Source: Chara braunii (taxonomy: Eukaryota > Streptophyta > Charophyceae > Charales > Characeae). From it: a stretch of DNA of 42,600 nt. Of this stretch, positions 31,661 through 42,508 are shown one piece after another (positions within the stretch are counted from its first letter, which is position 1; the number at the start of each line of letters is the position of its first letter). Under the pieces are notes generated by a model that was given only the letters and a program-made list of their open reading frames with translations, did not search any database and was not told the DNA's origin. The DNA lies in the NCBI GenBank assembly GCA_003427395.1, contig BFEA01000174.1:679036-721635 (forward strand), read 5' to 3'. A program made the position numbers and the translations under genes.

Positions 31661-32512
31661 TTAAGTGGTCGCATCCTCCGGTTTTCCTGGGATCTTGACT
31701 CCCTTGGGAAGTTGGACATAGTTCTTCCCTGCATTCCGATTCGGTCCCTTTGCATTGATAGTCTTTTTAAAGGCAGTAAATTTTCCTTCTTCTTTGCTCG
31801 TATCAGAATCATGGGCTGAAGAACAAGTTGTAGCATAGTCCTGTTCCTGGTCGTCATCAAGAGTGGGGTCATCTGCATCGGCTTCTTCTTCGGCCTCCAG
31901 CAGGTCATGCACAGCAAAACGGTTGCTGCCTTTGAACCGCCTACCGCCCATGGGCTTTTTGCTGCCTGCTGTGGTGACGAGGTCTACAGCCTCAAGACTG
32001 ACTATGTCCTTCATTAGAGTGAACCAGTCAGTGTACCCAATGAAGTCCCTGCCTAGGCGATTAGTAAAGTTGGGGGGAACCGCGCCCTTGACCACATCCA
32101 AGCAAGATTGAGCAGTCGGTTCCAATCCGGGTGTAGCGAGCATCTTGCTAAGGTAAGTCTGCAGGCTTTTCATGGAGCCCGTCCACTTGTTGCGCTTCAT
32201 TTTGTCAAGCTGGATTCTTGCCCTTGCTGCAGCATGTGGATCCAAGTATTGTGAAATGAGGAGTTCTTCGTGGGAGGCAACCAGGGGGGTCTTAAGCCAC
32301 CTTGTTAGTTCTATTTTGGGAATCCCAACTCGCGTAGCTTGGACCTCTAAGAAGCCCCTCACGACCGGCTCAACATTCATTCCCATGATCACGGACTGAG
32401 TCTCAGGTTGAGTCCCCAGAACCTCGAAGCATGCCCTCATGGAGCTGATCCAGGATTCAATGTCTTCTTTGCCGTCGTACTTAGACGTTATTTGAACCGC
32501 CTTTCGGTCCAC
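31661..32512 (-). CDS. gag: Gypsy-2 gag, central capsid-like part
   Basis: The 283-aa frame begins inside gag after a frameshift. Residues 1-140 have the gag capsid-type pattern (KYDGKEDIESWISSMRACFE, ISQYLDPHAAARARIQ, MKSLQTYLSKMLATPG). An acidic stretch (EAEEEADADDPTLDDDQEQD) follows at about residues 205-225, then a basic tail. The frame stops at 31661. In the same phase beyond that stop lies a zinc-knuckle relic at 31600-31559 of form C-x2-S-x4-H-x4-C, with the second Cys replaced by Ser, so RNA packaging would be impaired. Confidence 0.82.
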   Translation of the reverse strand: MDRKAVQITSKYDGKEDIESWISSMRACFEVLGTQPETQSVIMGMNVEPVVRGFLEVQATRVGIPKIELTRWLKTPLVASHEELLISQYLDPHAAARARIQLDKMKRNKWTGSMKSLQTYLSKMLATPGLEPTAQSCLDVVKGAVPPNFTNRLGRDFIGYTDWFTLMKDIVSLEAVDLVTTAGSKKPMGGRRFKGSNRFAVHDLLEAEEEADADDPTLDDDQEQDYATTCSSAHDSDTSKEEGKFTAFKKTINAKGPNRNAGKNYVQLPKGVKIPGKPEDATT

Positions 32513-33111
32513 ATAGGACCGGCGTAGCTGGGACCAGCACCCGCTGGTTCCAATCTTGGGGCTGCAGCAGTTGCAGAGTTTCCAGCCTCGTTGCTTGTCA
32601 CAGCAACAGCGGAATCTGTACCTGTTGCAGGTCCCGAGGGGGTTGCCATCACATTCAAGGAAGAAGATACAATAAGAGAGGCAGAGGTAGTTTCAATTGC
32701 AGCTTCGGATCCAGGGGGTAGAGGAAGAGGGTTGGCCACTTGGGCTTGTCGCAGCTCAGCCACCTCCGTTGTCAATTCGTGGTACTTGCGGGTCATACCA
32801 GTCAGATCATCTTGAAGTGTTCGCAACTTTGCGAAGACTTCAGCGATCTCAGTGGTCTGCTCTTCAAGATTCCTGACTTGAACAAGGGCGGTGAGTATAG
32901 ACTGCAGTTGTTCCCCACACTGCTCCTCAGTCAGTGAGGGAACAGTCTCTAGGACGACCACCTGACTTTTCAGCAACGACTCCTTCCTCTCCTTCTCTGC
33001 CTCCTGTTTCCTTTTGGTTGCACTATCTAAGAGTGCTTGTAGGTACGGTTTTTCCACATCACTGGCTACATCTAACAAGGCCCGCCATTGCACTGAAGTT
33101 AGTTGAGCCAT
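32488..33111 (-). CDS. gag: Gypsy-2 gag, N-terminal coiled-coil part
   Basis: 207 aa starting MAQLTSVQWRALL. Residues 30-125 are heptad-like and rich in Glu, Lys, Leu and Gln (EAEKERKESLLKSQ, TRKYHELTTEVAELRQAQ), a likely coiled coil for particle assembly. Residues 126-190 are Ser/Ala/Pro-rich. It overlaps the next gag frame by 25 bp. The sense of both frames around TGGACCGAAAG shows that a one-base shift near 32500 splits what was one protein. The start is the first ATG after the leader and is plausible. Confidence 0.75.
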   Translation of the reverse strand: MAQLTSVQWRALLDVASDVEKPYLQALLDSATKRKQEAEKERKESLLKSQVVVLETVPSLTEEQCGEQLQSILTALVQVRNLEEQTTEIAEVFAKLRTLQDDLTGMTRKYHELTTEVAELRQAQVANPLPLPPGSEAAIETTSASLIVSSSLNVMATPSGPATGTDSAVAVTSNEAGNSATAAAPRLEPAGAGPSYAGPMWTERRFK

Positions 33112-34639
33112 TTTTGGATCGTTAGTATTGACAGGTGGGTTAGAGAGTCGCCAATCAGCAAAAGAATCAATGAGACTCTCAAGAGGTTCACTCCCGTTCT
33201 CACTTGGACGAACACTCCTTTTCCCAGTTTTTGCCCACTCCAGTCGGTCACTTTCCTTCTCTCCCTTCTCTCTTTCCCTCCTCTATCTCTTCTTTCCGGC
33301 GACGGGTCTCCATGGGCATCGGAAATGAACTCAGAAAAACAGACTTGAAAGCTCAGACAAGAGAAGGTAGAACTCCTAGCCGGAGCGGCATTTCGTTTGA
33401 ACGAAGAGAAAAGCAAACCAAAGAAGAAAAAACAAGTTCAAACGAGAGGTATGATCCAACGACCCAGTCTGATCAGACTGCATACGAGGTCCTCTCGAGT
33501 CCAGTCTGACCAGTTCCATGACCGTACAACAAATCAGACAACGAGTGACTAAATGCAACAATCGAGAATTGAGTGGTGTACAGGGTGCGAGTCAAGCCAT
33601 AGACAGTGCAACCAAAAGACATGTGAAACGTCTCAGCCGAGATCCCCTCGGCAGTGGGTGTCCTAACCCAGAAGAAAGAACTCCGTAACACAGTCAGAAG
33701 ACAATGGGCTGATGCCTAACCGATTTGGGCCAAAGGGCTCTTCTTGTTTGGGCCTGGTCCCACTGGGTTCCAGAGGTCCCACGTAGGTCGCGGCCAGGTC
33801 CCAACCAAGAGTAGTCCCTCATGGACTTGGTTCAGTTCTACTGTACTGAAAAACGAAATTTCAACTTCCGGCAGAACCTACAGACTACAACCGTTCAGAG
33901 ATGAAAAGACAAAGCATTGTAGAAAGATTCGACAGTTAGATCAAGATACTTCATTTTCCATCCATCAGGTGAGTAGGTAGATCACATGCATTCAGTCACA
34001 CAATCAAGACCACAAAGGAGTAGGAAAAGAAACCCAGAGTACCCCAACAGGACAATCAATACCATGCACACATTCATGGGCATCCCGTAGGTGCACGACA
34101 CTTACCTGAGTGGCCTTGACCTTCGAGATGAATAGAACTCACCCCCCTCTCATGTGATCCTCCTGACCCCTCTAACGCTACCCGTACAGTAGTGTCCTAT
34201 CTCATAGGAGGGTCTAACTCCAACAGCAAAGTGCAACACCGGATCCCCCGTTGATGCTGAAGAACAAAGTAGCAACTTGCAGTCCGTAGATGCTGAGTGG
34301 CCGCTGACCATCAAGCTCGCCTACTTGAGGGCAGCCCTTGAGTTGCCAAGTGTCTCCCTTGAATCAGATTCCAGGTGCGAGTGCCTCTCACTGTGGCCTC
34401 TCTCAAATCGCCGCATGAAGTCTCCTCGAAATGTCTCCCCACCCTAATCTCACTCTCAAGCAACTTGGTTTAGGTTCAACGTCGACCCTCCGTGACCTAA
34501 CCAGGTGGCGGCAGCTTCCCTCAACCACGCTGCCCCTCTTCCCTTCACAAGCCAACCCTAACCCTAAGTGTTGCCCTCAACCACTTAGGTTAGGGTTAGG
34601 GCAGCAAAGTCAACTCTCACCAGCAAGTAGAATCCGCTC
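33112..34639 (-). other. Gypsy-2 untranslated leader
   Basis: About 1.5 kb between the 5' LTR and the gag ATG, long for a leader. It contains CT-rich sequence at 33240-33300 and short inverted motifs such as CAGTCTGATCAGACTG (33467-33482). No frame with a recognisable domain is present on either strand. I cannot identify a convincing tRNA-complementary primer site next to 34640. Confidence 0.5.
34556..34601. repeat. Telomere-like CCCTAA hairpin in the gypsy-2 leader
   Basis: CCCTAACCCTAAGTG (34556-34570) is followed after 11 bases by CACTTAGGTTAGGGTTAGGG, an inverted repeat with a small indel. The unit is the TTAGGG form rather than the common land-plant TTTAGGG. Confidence 0.85.
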
Positions 34640-35910
34640 TGGCCAATTTCGAGATGCACATCCATCAGATAGTACAATGTCGTCCAATTGCAGAAAGAAA
34701 TGAATGAACTTGAGAGGAGAGAGAGGATTGGGGGAAGAAGAAGAAGAAGTAAGAAAGAAGAAGAAGATGATGTACACCAGCATAGACAAATAACAAGGCT
34801 CTTCTTCTTCGCCCAACAATCTCCTCCTCCTTATCTCCCCCTTCTCTTATTCACACAAGAAATAATAATACAATGTTGAATGGCTGATCCAGAATCAATG
34901 TTCGAGTCCCTCTTCTACTGCAGGTATCACTTGAGGTCCACCATAGCCATGGCCGCCTCCCCCACTCTTCACTCTCATAGGCCGAGGCTATGGCGGACTA
35001 CTAGGCCTTGCCCAGATGCCCAAAGGACAACCCAAAAGCAGCTATGGCTGCTCTAGCTCAGGCCGCCATGCCGAACCCTGCCTTGAAGCTTTTTTTGGTG
35101 TGGCTCTCCCTAGTTGAGGACTCCTTGCTGCAATGCCCACCAAGGTGATGAAGATGGTTGCCACCATAGCCAGGTAAGTACCCCTGGCGCTCCTCCGCCT
35201 TCCCTCCTTCTTCCTCCCTCGTGTCCTTCTCCTTCCTCCCCAGCAGCGCTGCTCCAACCAGCGCTCCACCATTGTGTCGCCAAACTTGCACACCGAAAAA
35301 GAGTCTGGACTCTCCGCCCGACCGGAAGATATAGCGGCCTGCTTTGCCTCTTGGGCGGTGACTTCCAGGCCGCTCGGCCTTCCAAGCAACCGGTACCTCC
35401 TCCCTTTCGGAGGGAAACATCATTGCAGACTTTGATATTGCCCGTACAGGCCCTAGACCCAGACTGGTTGGACTGGTATCCACCTAGACCTAACCTACAA
35501 CTACTGGGCCTCTAAAAATGCCACTTTTGTCTTCTTCTGCTCGGCCTCCAGTACCCGCACATCTACCCCTTCAGGGTGTGGTACTGGCCTACCTGCTACT
35601 TGAGTGTTTTTCCTGCTGCAATCCCTCAATGTCACAGCCACAGGTAAGTATCGTCCCTGAGGGCCCAATGAACGAGCAAGTGCCCTTGCGGGCCACACAC
35701 ACACTCAAGCCAACCAGCACTCAAACAGGCACAACCACACACACACTCAAGCCAACCAGCACTCAGACAGTCATGCAGTCCAGCAAGCGTGCTCACACAG
35801 ACTTAGCAGCAAGCGGGAAACTCAGCAGGGCATTTAGTCTATGGGCAAAACTCAGAAATTAGTTGTGTTTCAGTCCATGTTTGGACGGGTCATCACAACT
35901 CTCGAGACCA
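34640..35910 (-). repeat. Gypsy-2 5' LTR
   Basis: 34640-35493 matches the 3' LTR. The part from 35494 to about 35910 has no partner because of the deletion in the other copy, and its outer edge is placed where X homology resumes. Minus-strand orientation follows from the gag-pol genes. Confidence 0.7.
35693..35771. repeat. 42-bp tandem repeat, about 1.9 copies
   Basis: CCACACACACACTCAAGCCA begins at 35693 and again at 35735 and continues with ACCAGCACTCA in both. It lies inside the gypsy-2 5' LTR. Confidence 0.9.
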
Positions 35911-36545
35911 CTAAGGGCCGCGTGATTATGGGTACTACATAGTACGCCATCACTGCGATTGCTTGAGTATTCATGCATGGCCAGTCGATATGAGGAAGCT
36001 TTGCGTCCGTGCTGTTTTATCTTACGTCTCGCGCGCGGCAACTAACCGATTTATGTGTCAAAAGGTTATGGGTTGGATACTAAATTGACTAGGAGTGTTT
36101 TCTTTTGTGTGAGTAATCTGGATTTTTGCTTTACCGTGGCGTAGCGCGTGGTAAGAAGGATGCGTCCTAGTCGACCGACGTCGAGTCGCGCTTGGGACTT
36201 CAGCCCCCTAGTGGGTCATTTCGTGTACGGGTCCGATAGAGGCATGAGACTGCGCGTAGCCCGTATGCTGCAACATACAAGAAACGCCCTCCGCTGGCTC
36301 ACGTCTTCGATTGCAACTGATTAACTTTCATACTGTGGACTGGTAGCTCGGCGGGGATAAGGTGGAGGTAAGTTGTACCTCGCGTGGCCCTATTTTGTCG
36401 TAGCGGTTTACGAGAGGTATGGCTGGCACACTCTGCTGGAGCGGTGATGGAAGCTCCATTGCACTGTGATAAAGGATAAAGTCCTGATACAAATCCTGCG
36501 TGACGCGGTCGAGTGGGTCCCCCTACGGGATCGATGCGCCCGACA
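35911..36545 (+). repeat. X right terminal block, outer copy
   Basis: It matches the reverse complement of 14750-14098: GATTATGGGTAC, AAAAGGTTATGGGTTGGATACT, TCCTAGTCGACCGACG, GGGTCCGAT-GAGG, TAGCTCGGCGGGGATA, GGTGGAGGTAAG and TGACGCGGTCG. Homology ends at GCCCGACA (36545). CCGCA follows, the presumed right target-site copy. Confidence 0.8.
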
Positions 36546-37458
36546 CCGCACTTGTCTCGTACTAGTCCCCGCCATTAGTATCGCCGGTGCTCCTGCTGGT
36601 CCAGGTGCGAATTTGCGATTATTTTTATGTGAGCTCACGTGGCCCCCGACACTACTCCCCATATCGTACCCCATTTTATTTGGAACTCCCTAGTACCAGG
36701 CAGTCCCAATTTCCTCCTCCGGATACATCCAAGTGTGCCGAATATTCTTGGCCACATGATCTTGATTTTGCGGTCACCATTCATCGCCGCAATTGGTTCC
36801 CACGCTTGAGGCCCTCTTTTCAATGTTGTGAGGGTCTCAAGGCTCATTTTCCCTTAACCTTCACACTCCTTTGTCGTCCGTTAAATCTCGGAGTGCAATG
36901 GTGACCATTTTCCTAGTCCCATTTCCCCCATACTTGCCTCAAACTGAAACAAAATATAGGGCGCCACATCCCCAACTGCATCCGGACCCAATATTGGCTT
37001 CTGATGTACTTGAAACATGTGTTGCTCTACTTTTTGTGATCCGTTGCATCACGACCTACTTGTTTTATTTCGATTTTCTCTTTGAAAACATCCTAGGATG
37101 AATCCGGTCACAAAATGCACCTAAAACATGTGTTTTCTTATGCTCTAGGTGCCCGTTTTTGTCCATGTTTGTTCCAACTGCATCTAGACTTTATGCAGTC
37201 CAATTCAAGATACCTAGACCTCTTTTGTGGAGGGGCAAGTTGGCCATGATGTGGCGGCTTGCCATTTTTCCTACCTCGCCCATTCTCCCTCTAGATCTTT
37301 TTCTCCTTACCTTTGCTGACCGTTTTCTTTCGGGACACACTAGAACCTCATTTTCTTGGTTCAGTGTACCTGGGCGCTCCAAAACTAAGGCCCTTGTGAT
37401 CCGTTGCATCCCTCTTGGGTCCCTTCTCAATTTCAAGGGCTATAGGCCTCAAAATTGA
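36546..37458. other. No gene recognised
   Basis: T/C-rich sequence without motif-bearing frames. GTGATCCGTTGCATC occurs twice (about 37038 and 37397), a hint of old dispersed repeats. Confidence 0.5.
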
Positions 37459-37500
37459 GACTCCCTCTCTTATTTTCTAGACTCCCTCTCTTATTTTCTA
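37459..37500. repeat. 21-bp perfect tandem duplication
   Basis: GACTCCCTCTCTTATTTTCT plus A occurs at 37459-37479 and again at 37480-37500. Confidence 0.95.
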
Positions 37501-38934
37501 GTCGCCTTATATTTTGGCATTCGAAGGCCACCACTCCTCATATCCCTTGTACTTGGGCCCTTGTCCAACCGGTGCCCACTTACCATTCGCGGTGTCAGAG
37601 GGCGTTGTGTCCTGACCCTCCGTGGTGTACTAGGCACCCTGCCCACGAACCTTCGCAGTGTACCAGATGCCTGCTCACTACCCGCGGTTGTATTAGACAC
37701 TATGTTCAGAGTACCGAGTACTTTTTGTTTACGGACTTCAGCGATATACCAGACACACCTTACACGCGGATGGTTTTTGGACCGTCCCACAAGCAAAAGG
37801 GGGGGTGCGCCACTGGACTTTCATTTTGTCCACGCGGACTCGGCGCCCTGCTGTACAACAGAGCACAACCGGCCCGTGTTCGTGGTAGCCATCGGGCTCT
37901 CTCAGGGACGCGAAAGTGGAAAAAACGACGTCGTATTTTCAATTGTGCGCCAAGTCATCTATAGTCGGGTTATGCGACAAGTCTAACAACAATCACGATC
38001 GAAGCGAAAGAAAAGGAAAAGAAAAGAGAAAAAGAAAAGAAAAGAAAGAGAGAAATTGGAAGCGCCATTTTGATTCGAGTTCAGCTAGAACCGTAAGTTT
38101 AGTCCAGATCAATCTGACGACAGTTTGCTTTTCACGTGAGTTTTATTCCTCGGTTTTAGATTAATTGTCTTTTGCGGCTCTGTAGGGAATGAACGGTTAC
38201 TTCTGAAATTTTCAAGTTCAAATGGGCGACCTAGACTAGCTGACCCTTTGTATTTGTATTCTATAGCGGACAAGATGTTAGGCACTGCAGCGCGGACCTT
38301 CAAAAGGGGCCGACCCCCGGCCGCTTCGATAGGAGGCTTATCACCCTCGTCGAAAGGTCATAAGCCCCCTCCTTGCCATCGGACACGGGTACCCATCAAG
38401 GGTAGTCTGATGACCTCCTATAAAGGGAGGAAGGCGTTTGTCAGTATCCCGTTATGGGACACCATCGCGCGCCGAGTTTAAATCTTACTAGAGTTGAAAG
38501 GCTGCATGCTCCGACTATACGGACGCTCCCGATTAACGGTTGTTGAGGTTCAACATTCATCGTCTTATTTTACTATTGTTTGTTGATATATTAATCATTC
38601 TACTTTTAATTCATCCAACAACTTGGGAAGTTTTGAGTTCCTCGTTTAAAAGGCAGGGACCGTGGTACTCTTTAATTCTATAAAGGGAGAGCTACTGCGT
38701 CAAATTTTCTGGCTATTGATTAATGGGCGCGCACGAACCCGCACCACCGTGGGACTGTTCCGTGAGTTGTGATAGCAGTACGATGTGTCGAGGCTTTCGG
38801 GTCTCGACTTTCTAAATCTAGCTAACCAGCTTCTTGCGTGTGCTGTGTGAGTGGGGGAGCAGGGAGTTAATAGCGGCTTTGGCTATTGAGAAAGGGTGGC
38901 TATGGCGTGCCGAAAGGGATTAGAGGGTTATTAG
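37501..38934. other. No gene recognised; degenerate short repeats and a purine-rich run
   Basis: About 37575-37700 contains three or four degenerate units of roughly 50 bp around CGCGGTGT/CGCAGTGTACCAGA. About 38000-38055 is an AG-rich run (AAAAGGAAAAGAAAAGAG). Near 38335-38365 GGCTTATCACC and GGTCATAAGCC could form a hairpin. The open frames at 37455-37986 and 38248-38481 lack any domain I know. Confidence 0.45.
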
Positions 38935-39372
38935 CCCGATTGTTGCAGACTTTTAGTACGCTGGACTTTAGCATCACGAGAGGGCCCCTGGATCACGACA
39001 ATCCTGAATTTTGACGGGGAAGATGCTAGGCTAAAGATCAATGTCGAAGGGGGTAGAGAGGAAGAGATGAGAAAGGACCTGAAACTGCAGGCTGCGATTA
39101 CAAAGGTTAAGAACAAGGCTGAGAGAAGACATTGGAGATACCATGTTGCCGCACGAATTGAGGTCACTATCACCTACCACGAGACAGAGACTTCCACGGG
39201 AACCACTGAGACAGAACAACCGAGCCTAGACTGGGACTCCGAGGCTAAGTTTGAGGCTAGTGACACAGAGGTACAGTCCTGGCATGGACTGGAACAGTGG
39301 CGACGGGATCACCCATCAGCAGAGCCTGTACAGGATGAGCCAAAGGCCAGCTCATGTCGACGGAGAGGCTGA
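38935..39372 (+). CDS. Weak open frame, unknown protein or exon
   Basis: The frame is open for 146 codons from 38935, with the first ATG at 39067 (101 aa from there). It is not recognised. The part before the ATG reads as normal-looking protein (TTILNFDGEDARLKINV) and continues smoothly into a charged, Lys/Glu-rich region and then a Thr/Glu-rich one. It could therefore be an exon or a gag-like fragment entered from upstream rather than a gene starting at the ATG. No zinc knuckle, membrane span or catalytic motif is seen. Neighbouring sequence gives no context. Confidence 0.25.
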   Translation, partial: PDCCRLLVRWTLASREGPWITTILNFDGEDARLKINVEGGREEEMRKDLKLQAAITKVKNKAERRHWRYHVAARIEVTITYHETETSTGTTETEQPSLDWDSEAKFEASDTEVQSWHGLEQWRRDHPSAEPVQDEPKASSCRRRG

Positions 39373-39775
39373 GGCCGTGAGGCAGTTACGAGAATGGAAG
39401 GCACATACGGGATACAGGCATTGACATGAGGGACAAAAAAGGGGGAATTCGGAGAGTGCTAAGCCGGGGGACTCATCAGTTGACGTCACCCCTCCGGCAT
39501 AAGTCACGGTATTGAGAATGAAGTCACAGATTACACGTGTCTGTCACAGGCAATGGCAAGAGACACGCACGAGAGAGAACCATTGACGAGAGACCCGTGC
39601 ACCCTCAACCATGGATGTCATCTGCTCCTGTGCATGGCTCCTATTACTTACCGTTGACATTGGAGCGGTAGAAGCAGGTTCGTTGTGCGTCTCCAACTTC
39701 CATGCGTGATCTGTATCGCTTTCCGTCGCTGTGCGGGGATTAGCGAGGGAGAAGCGCTAACTGAAACCGGACCTC

Positions 39776-39826
39776 CAGAAGGCGTAGTGTGACAGAAGGC
39801 ATCGTGTGACAGAAGGCGTCATGTGA
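39776..39826. repeat. Three 17-bp tandem units
   Basis: CAGAAGGC(G/A)T(A/C)(G/A)TGTGA is repeated at 39776, 39793 and 39810. Confidence 0.9.
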
Positions 39827-41875
39827 AAGTTGAGAAATGCATGCTCATATTCTGAGGCTGATGCTATTCGTCCTCTGAAGTAACTTGTGCTAGCTTGTGA
39901 ACGCCATGAATTGAGCCAGAGGCGGTCACTGGTAGCGCGTGTGAAGAGCAGTAGTCAACAATGGGGAGGGGAATAGATACTTTGCGCACTAGTGAGAGTG
40001 AAGTGCCGTTCTAAGTCAGATTTGCGTGGTGGCTGTACGCGTGGACACGATGCTCATGTCGTCAACTGTCGTGGATGGTCACTCAAACTCCGGCCTGATC
40101 AGTCTTTTGTTCTGAGCTTCTTCACTGTGATCACTCTCCAGATGTCGCAAGGTGGTTGAGACTATTATTGAGACAAAGCACATGAGTGAGAGTATGATGA
40201 GATCCTGTTTTCTGGCCGGACAAGCGTCGTTAACAGTTGTAATGTCAGATGCAAACTACAAACCTGAGTCCAACGATTCATTCAGCAGAGGACTGGATGA
40301 GCGTTCTAATAAAAGTGCTCCAGACCTCAGCTTTGACTTCCTAGTTGGCAGAGAATTGTCAGGGCACTTCTTGGATAATCGTTTGTATTCAAACGTGAAG
40401 CTACTTTTTTTTTTTTTTTTTGGAAAAAAAAATTGGACCATTTCTCGATTTATGCGTGTCATCCTTGCGCAGGGGCCAGGAAGGCATCCGTACACAAGAT
40501 CTTGATCAATTATTACTTTCAAGGAACTATTGACTTTCCTATCTTGTAACCGGTTCGATTATGAAGAAACGAAAGAAAAGCAAGTTTCTCTGAGGAGGGT
40601 TTATTTGACGAAAGACTTAATTTCTGGTCTTGAGACACTGGCATGGGTATTGAGCTACTTGTGATCGAGCTGCCCAGATAAGGAATTTCGTTTGATTCAC
40701 TCGCTCTCTCTCCCATCCCCTCCCATTTGTCAATTATCTATTTGAGATGTTTGGGCGACCTGTCCTTACCAATTAAGGTTTAAGTTGGTGGGTTTTGGAG
40801 CGTCAAAACGATCAAGCATGCTTGGACATCGATGTAAGTTAGAAAGCTAAGTGGGGTAGCTATGAGAGCAAGTCTTAATTTTCGTCGCTTCTCTAATCAT
40901 GGTCAGCGAGTCGAAAGCGATCTATCTTAGGGACAGTCGCTTACTTACCAGCTAAGTACCAGCTTGATGGTGATTGATTATCGACATTGTGCATTCAAGA
41001 TTTAAGAGTGTTTGAGGCTTGTTTTAAACGGTGTCTGAATAGGAAGTGCGAGCGTGGAATAGCGAAAAACAAAGGACGTTAAAGACTATACATAGTATAG
41101 CACCTAAGTGAATGATGCTTTGCACATCACAATCACATAGTGACCGAAATCGCAGTTTTCAAAAGAGCGGCCTCTGTGGTAACTGAGATGATTAAGGTCT
41201 AGTTAAATTCCTGGACTTGGACTAATTGTAAGAGTAGTTCCTTAACGCTTCAGTCCCACATTTATTTATTTTATTTTATTTATTATTTATCTATTATGCA
41301 ATCCTTTGAGCTGATTTCGGAATGCTGCCCCATTTTCCTCCTTCCTGAACGGAGATAGAGTCTAGCCATACTCTGTGCTACTGGGACTACAATGAGTGGC
41401 ATTTTATGTCACCGTTAAAGTAGTGGCCTGCACTATATACAGATAGGATCTGTCTGCAGCAGCACCCTGTGATGTATACGCACCCTGCATCATCGCTCAT
41501 TATTGTGTACGAGCAGGAGTTATTTTCCATTAACGAAATCCCTACGTAGTGAACGAGGAGAGGCAGTGAGAGATTGTCATCAGCGGTGTATACGAGTAGG
41601 GCCTAGATTGGTTATTCACTGTGTACTATATGAGCGGGGCAATGTATAGTTATAGCTTGCTTTGTCACTTGATCAGAGAACGTTTTGCCATAAGCTGCAT
41701 TGTGAACGAACAATGTCAGCACTGGTACTCTGTAATGAATAGTGCGGTACTTGTTCCGAGCTTGTTTTGTACTATGACTCATACTTGTACCCTGATAAGA
41801 TTCTACGAAATGCAATGGTTAGCACAACAATTAGTTGAGATCATCTGTTGTGCAAGATCGATTTTGCTCCAAGTG
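39827..41875. other. No gene recognised
   Basis: Unassigned sequence with a T run of about 17 followed closely by an A run (40405-40430) and a TTTATTTATTTTA low-complexity stretch (41260-41295). The frame at 40152-40505 runs through the poly-T and is rejected as a gene. Confidence 0.45.
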
Positions 41876-42508
41876 ATGGCCACAAGGACCATGACCGTTG
41901 AGCATGCCAACAAATACAAAGCTGCGAGGGCAATTGCATGTGCACCGCCCTCGATCCCAGCCAAACGAGGGAAAGGGAGACCTCGGAAGGAGGCTGCAAG
42001 TCAAGCGGGAACAGGTGATGAGAAGGTTGAGGGCGTGGAAGGTGGAAATTTGGCAGGAGGTTCTGCACCCGCACGTTTCACAAGAAAGCGGGGACGACCG
42101 TAGAACGAGCCTGTGCAAGAGGAGGAGGCTGCAACTCAAGGGGGGACAGGTGATGAGGAGGTTGGGGACGTGGAAGGTGGCAATTTGGCAGGAGGTCCTG
42201 CACCCGCACGTGTTAGAAGAAAAGCGGGGATGACCGCAGAAGGAGCCCGTGCAAGAGGAGGAGGAAGCAGCGCCAAAAGCTACCAGCAGCGATGAAAGTG
42301 GTGGGGGCCGAGATGAAAATGATGGCAGCAGCGACAAAAAAAAGTGATGGCAGTGGCGATGGTCATGACAGGAGTGGCGGCAGCAATGGGACTGATGGCA
42401 GTGGCAAGGAGGATGAAAGCGAAGGCGACGAGAAACATGGCAGTTCGTTGTCGGAGGAGGGCGACTCCGAATCAGAACCCCTGTCTAAACTGCACAAGAC
42501 ATCCCACT

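Larger units (their letters stand above)
28569..35910 (-). mobile_element. Gypsy-2: Ty3/gypsy LTR retrotransposon with a large deletion
   Basis: Direct repeats at 28569-29429 and 34640-35493 flank gag, protease and reverse transcriptase on the minus strand. X homology stops at 28568 and resumes at about 35910, so the element extends beyond the repeat on its right side. The 5' LTR therefore appears to be about 1.27 kb, and the 3' LTR lacks its first 0.4 kb. RNase H is cut off exactly where the 3' repeat begins, and integrase is absent: one deletion explains all three facts. I did not find an unambiguous target duplication. Confidence 0.85.
6190..36545 (+). mobile_element. Outer copy of non-coding element X, interrupted by three insertions
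   Basis: X is defined by comparison with its inverted second copy (14098-23027). Blocks shared in the same order are about 6570-7060, the hairpin array 7278-8055, 26830-27550, 27690-28568 and 35911-36545. These match, reverse-complemented, 18860-18400, 18200-17020, 16870-16440, 16420-14750 and 14750-14098. The right end ...GCCCGACA at 36545 is well supported because homology stops there in both copies. The left end at 6190 is weaker: it shares ATCCGAA with the other copy's terminus and is flanked by CCTCA, against CCGCA after 36545. Without the insertions the element is about 4.4 kb. No coding domain is visible and the class is unknown. Confidence 0.6.

Noticed and set aside
40152-40505. 117-codon frame
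   Set aside because: It passes through a T-run and A-run and has no recognisable motif.
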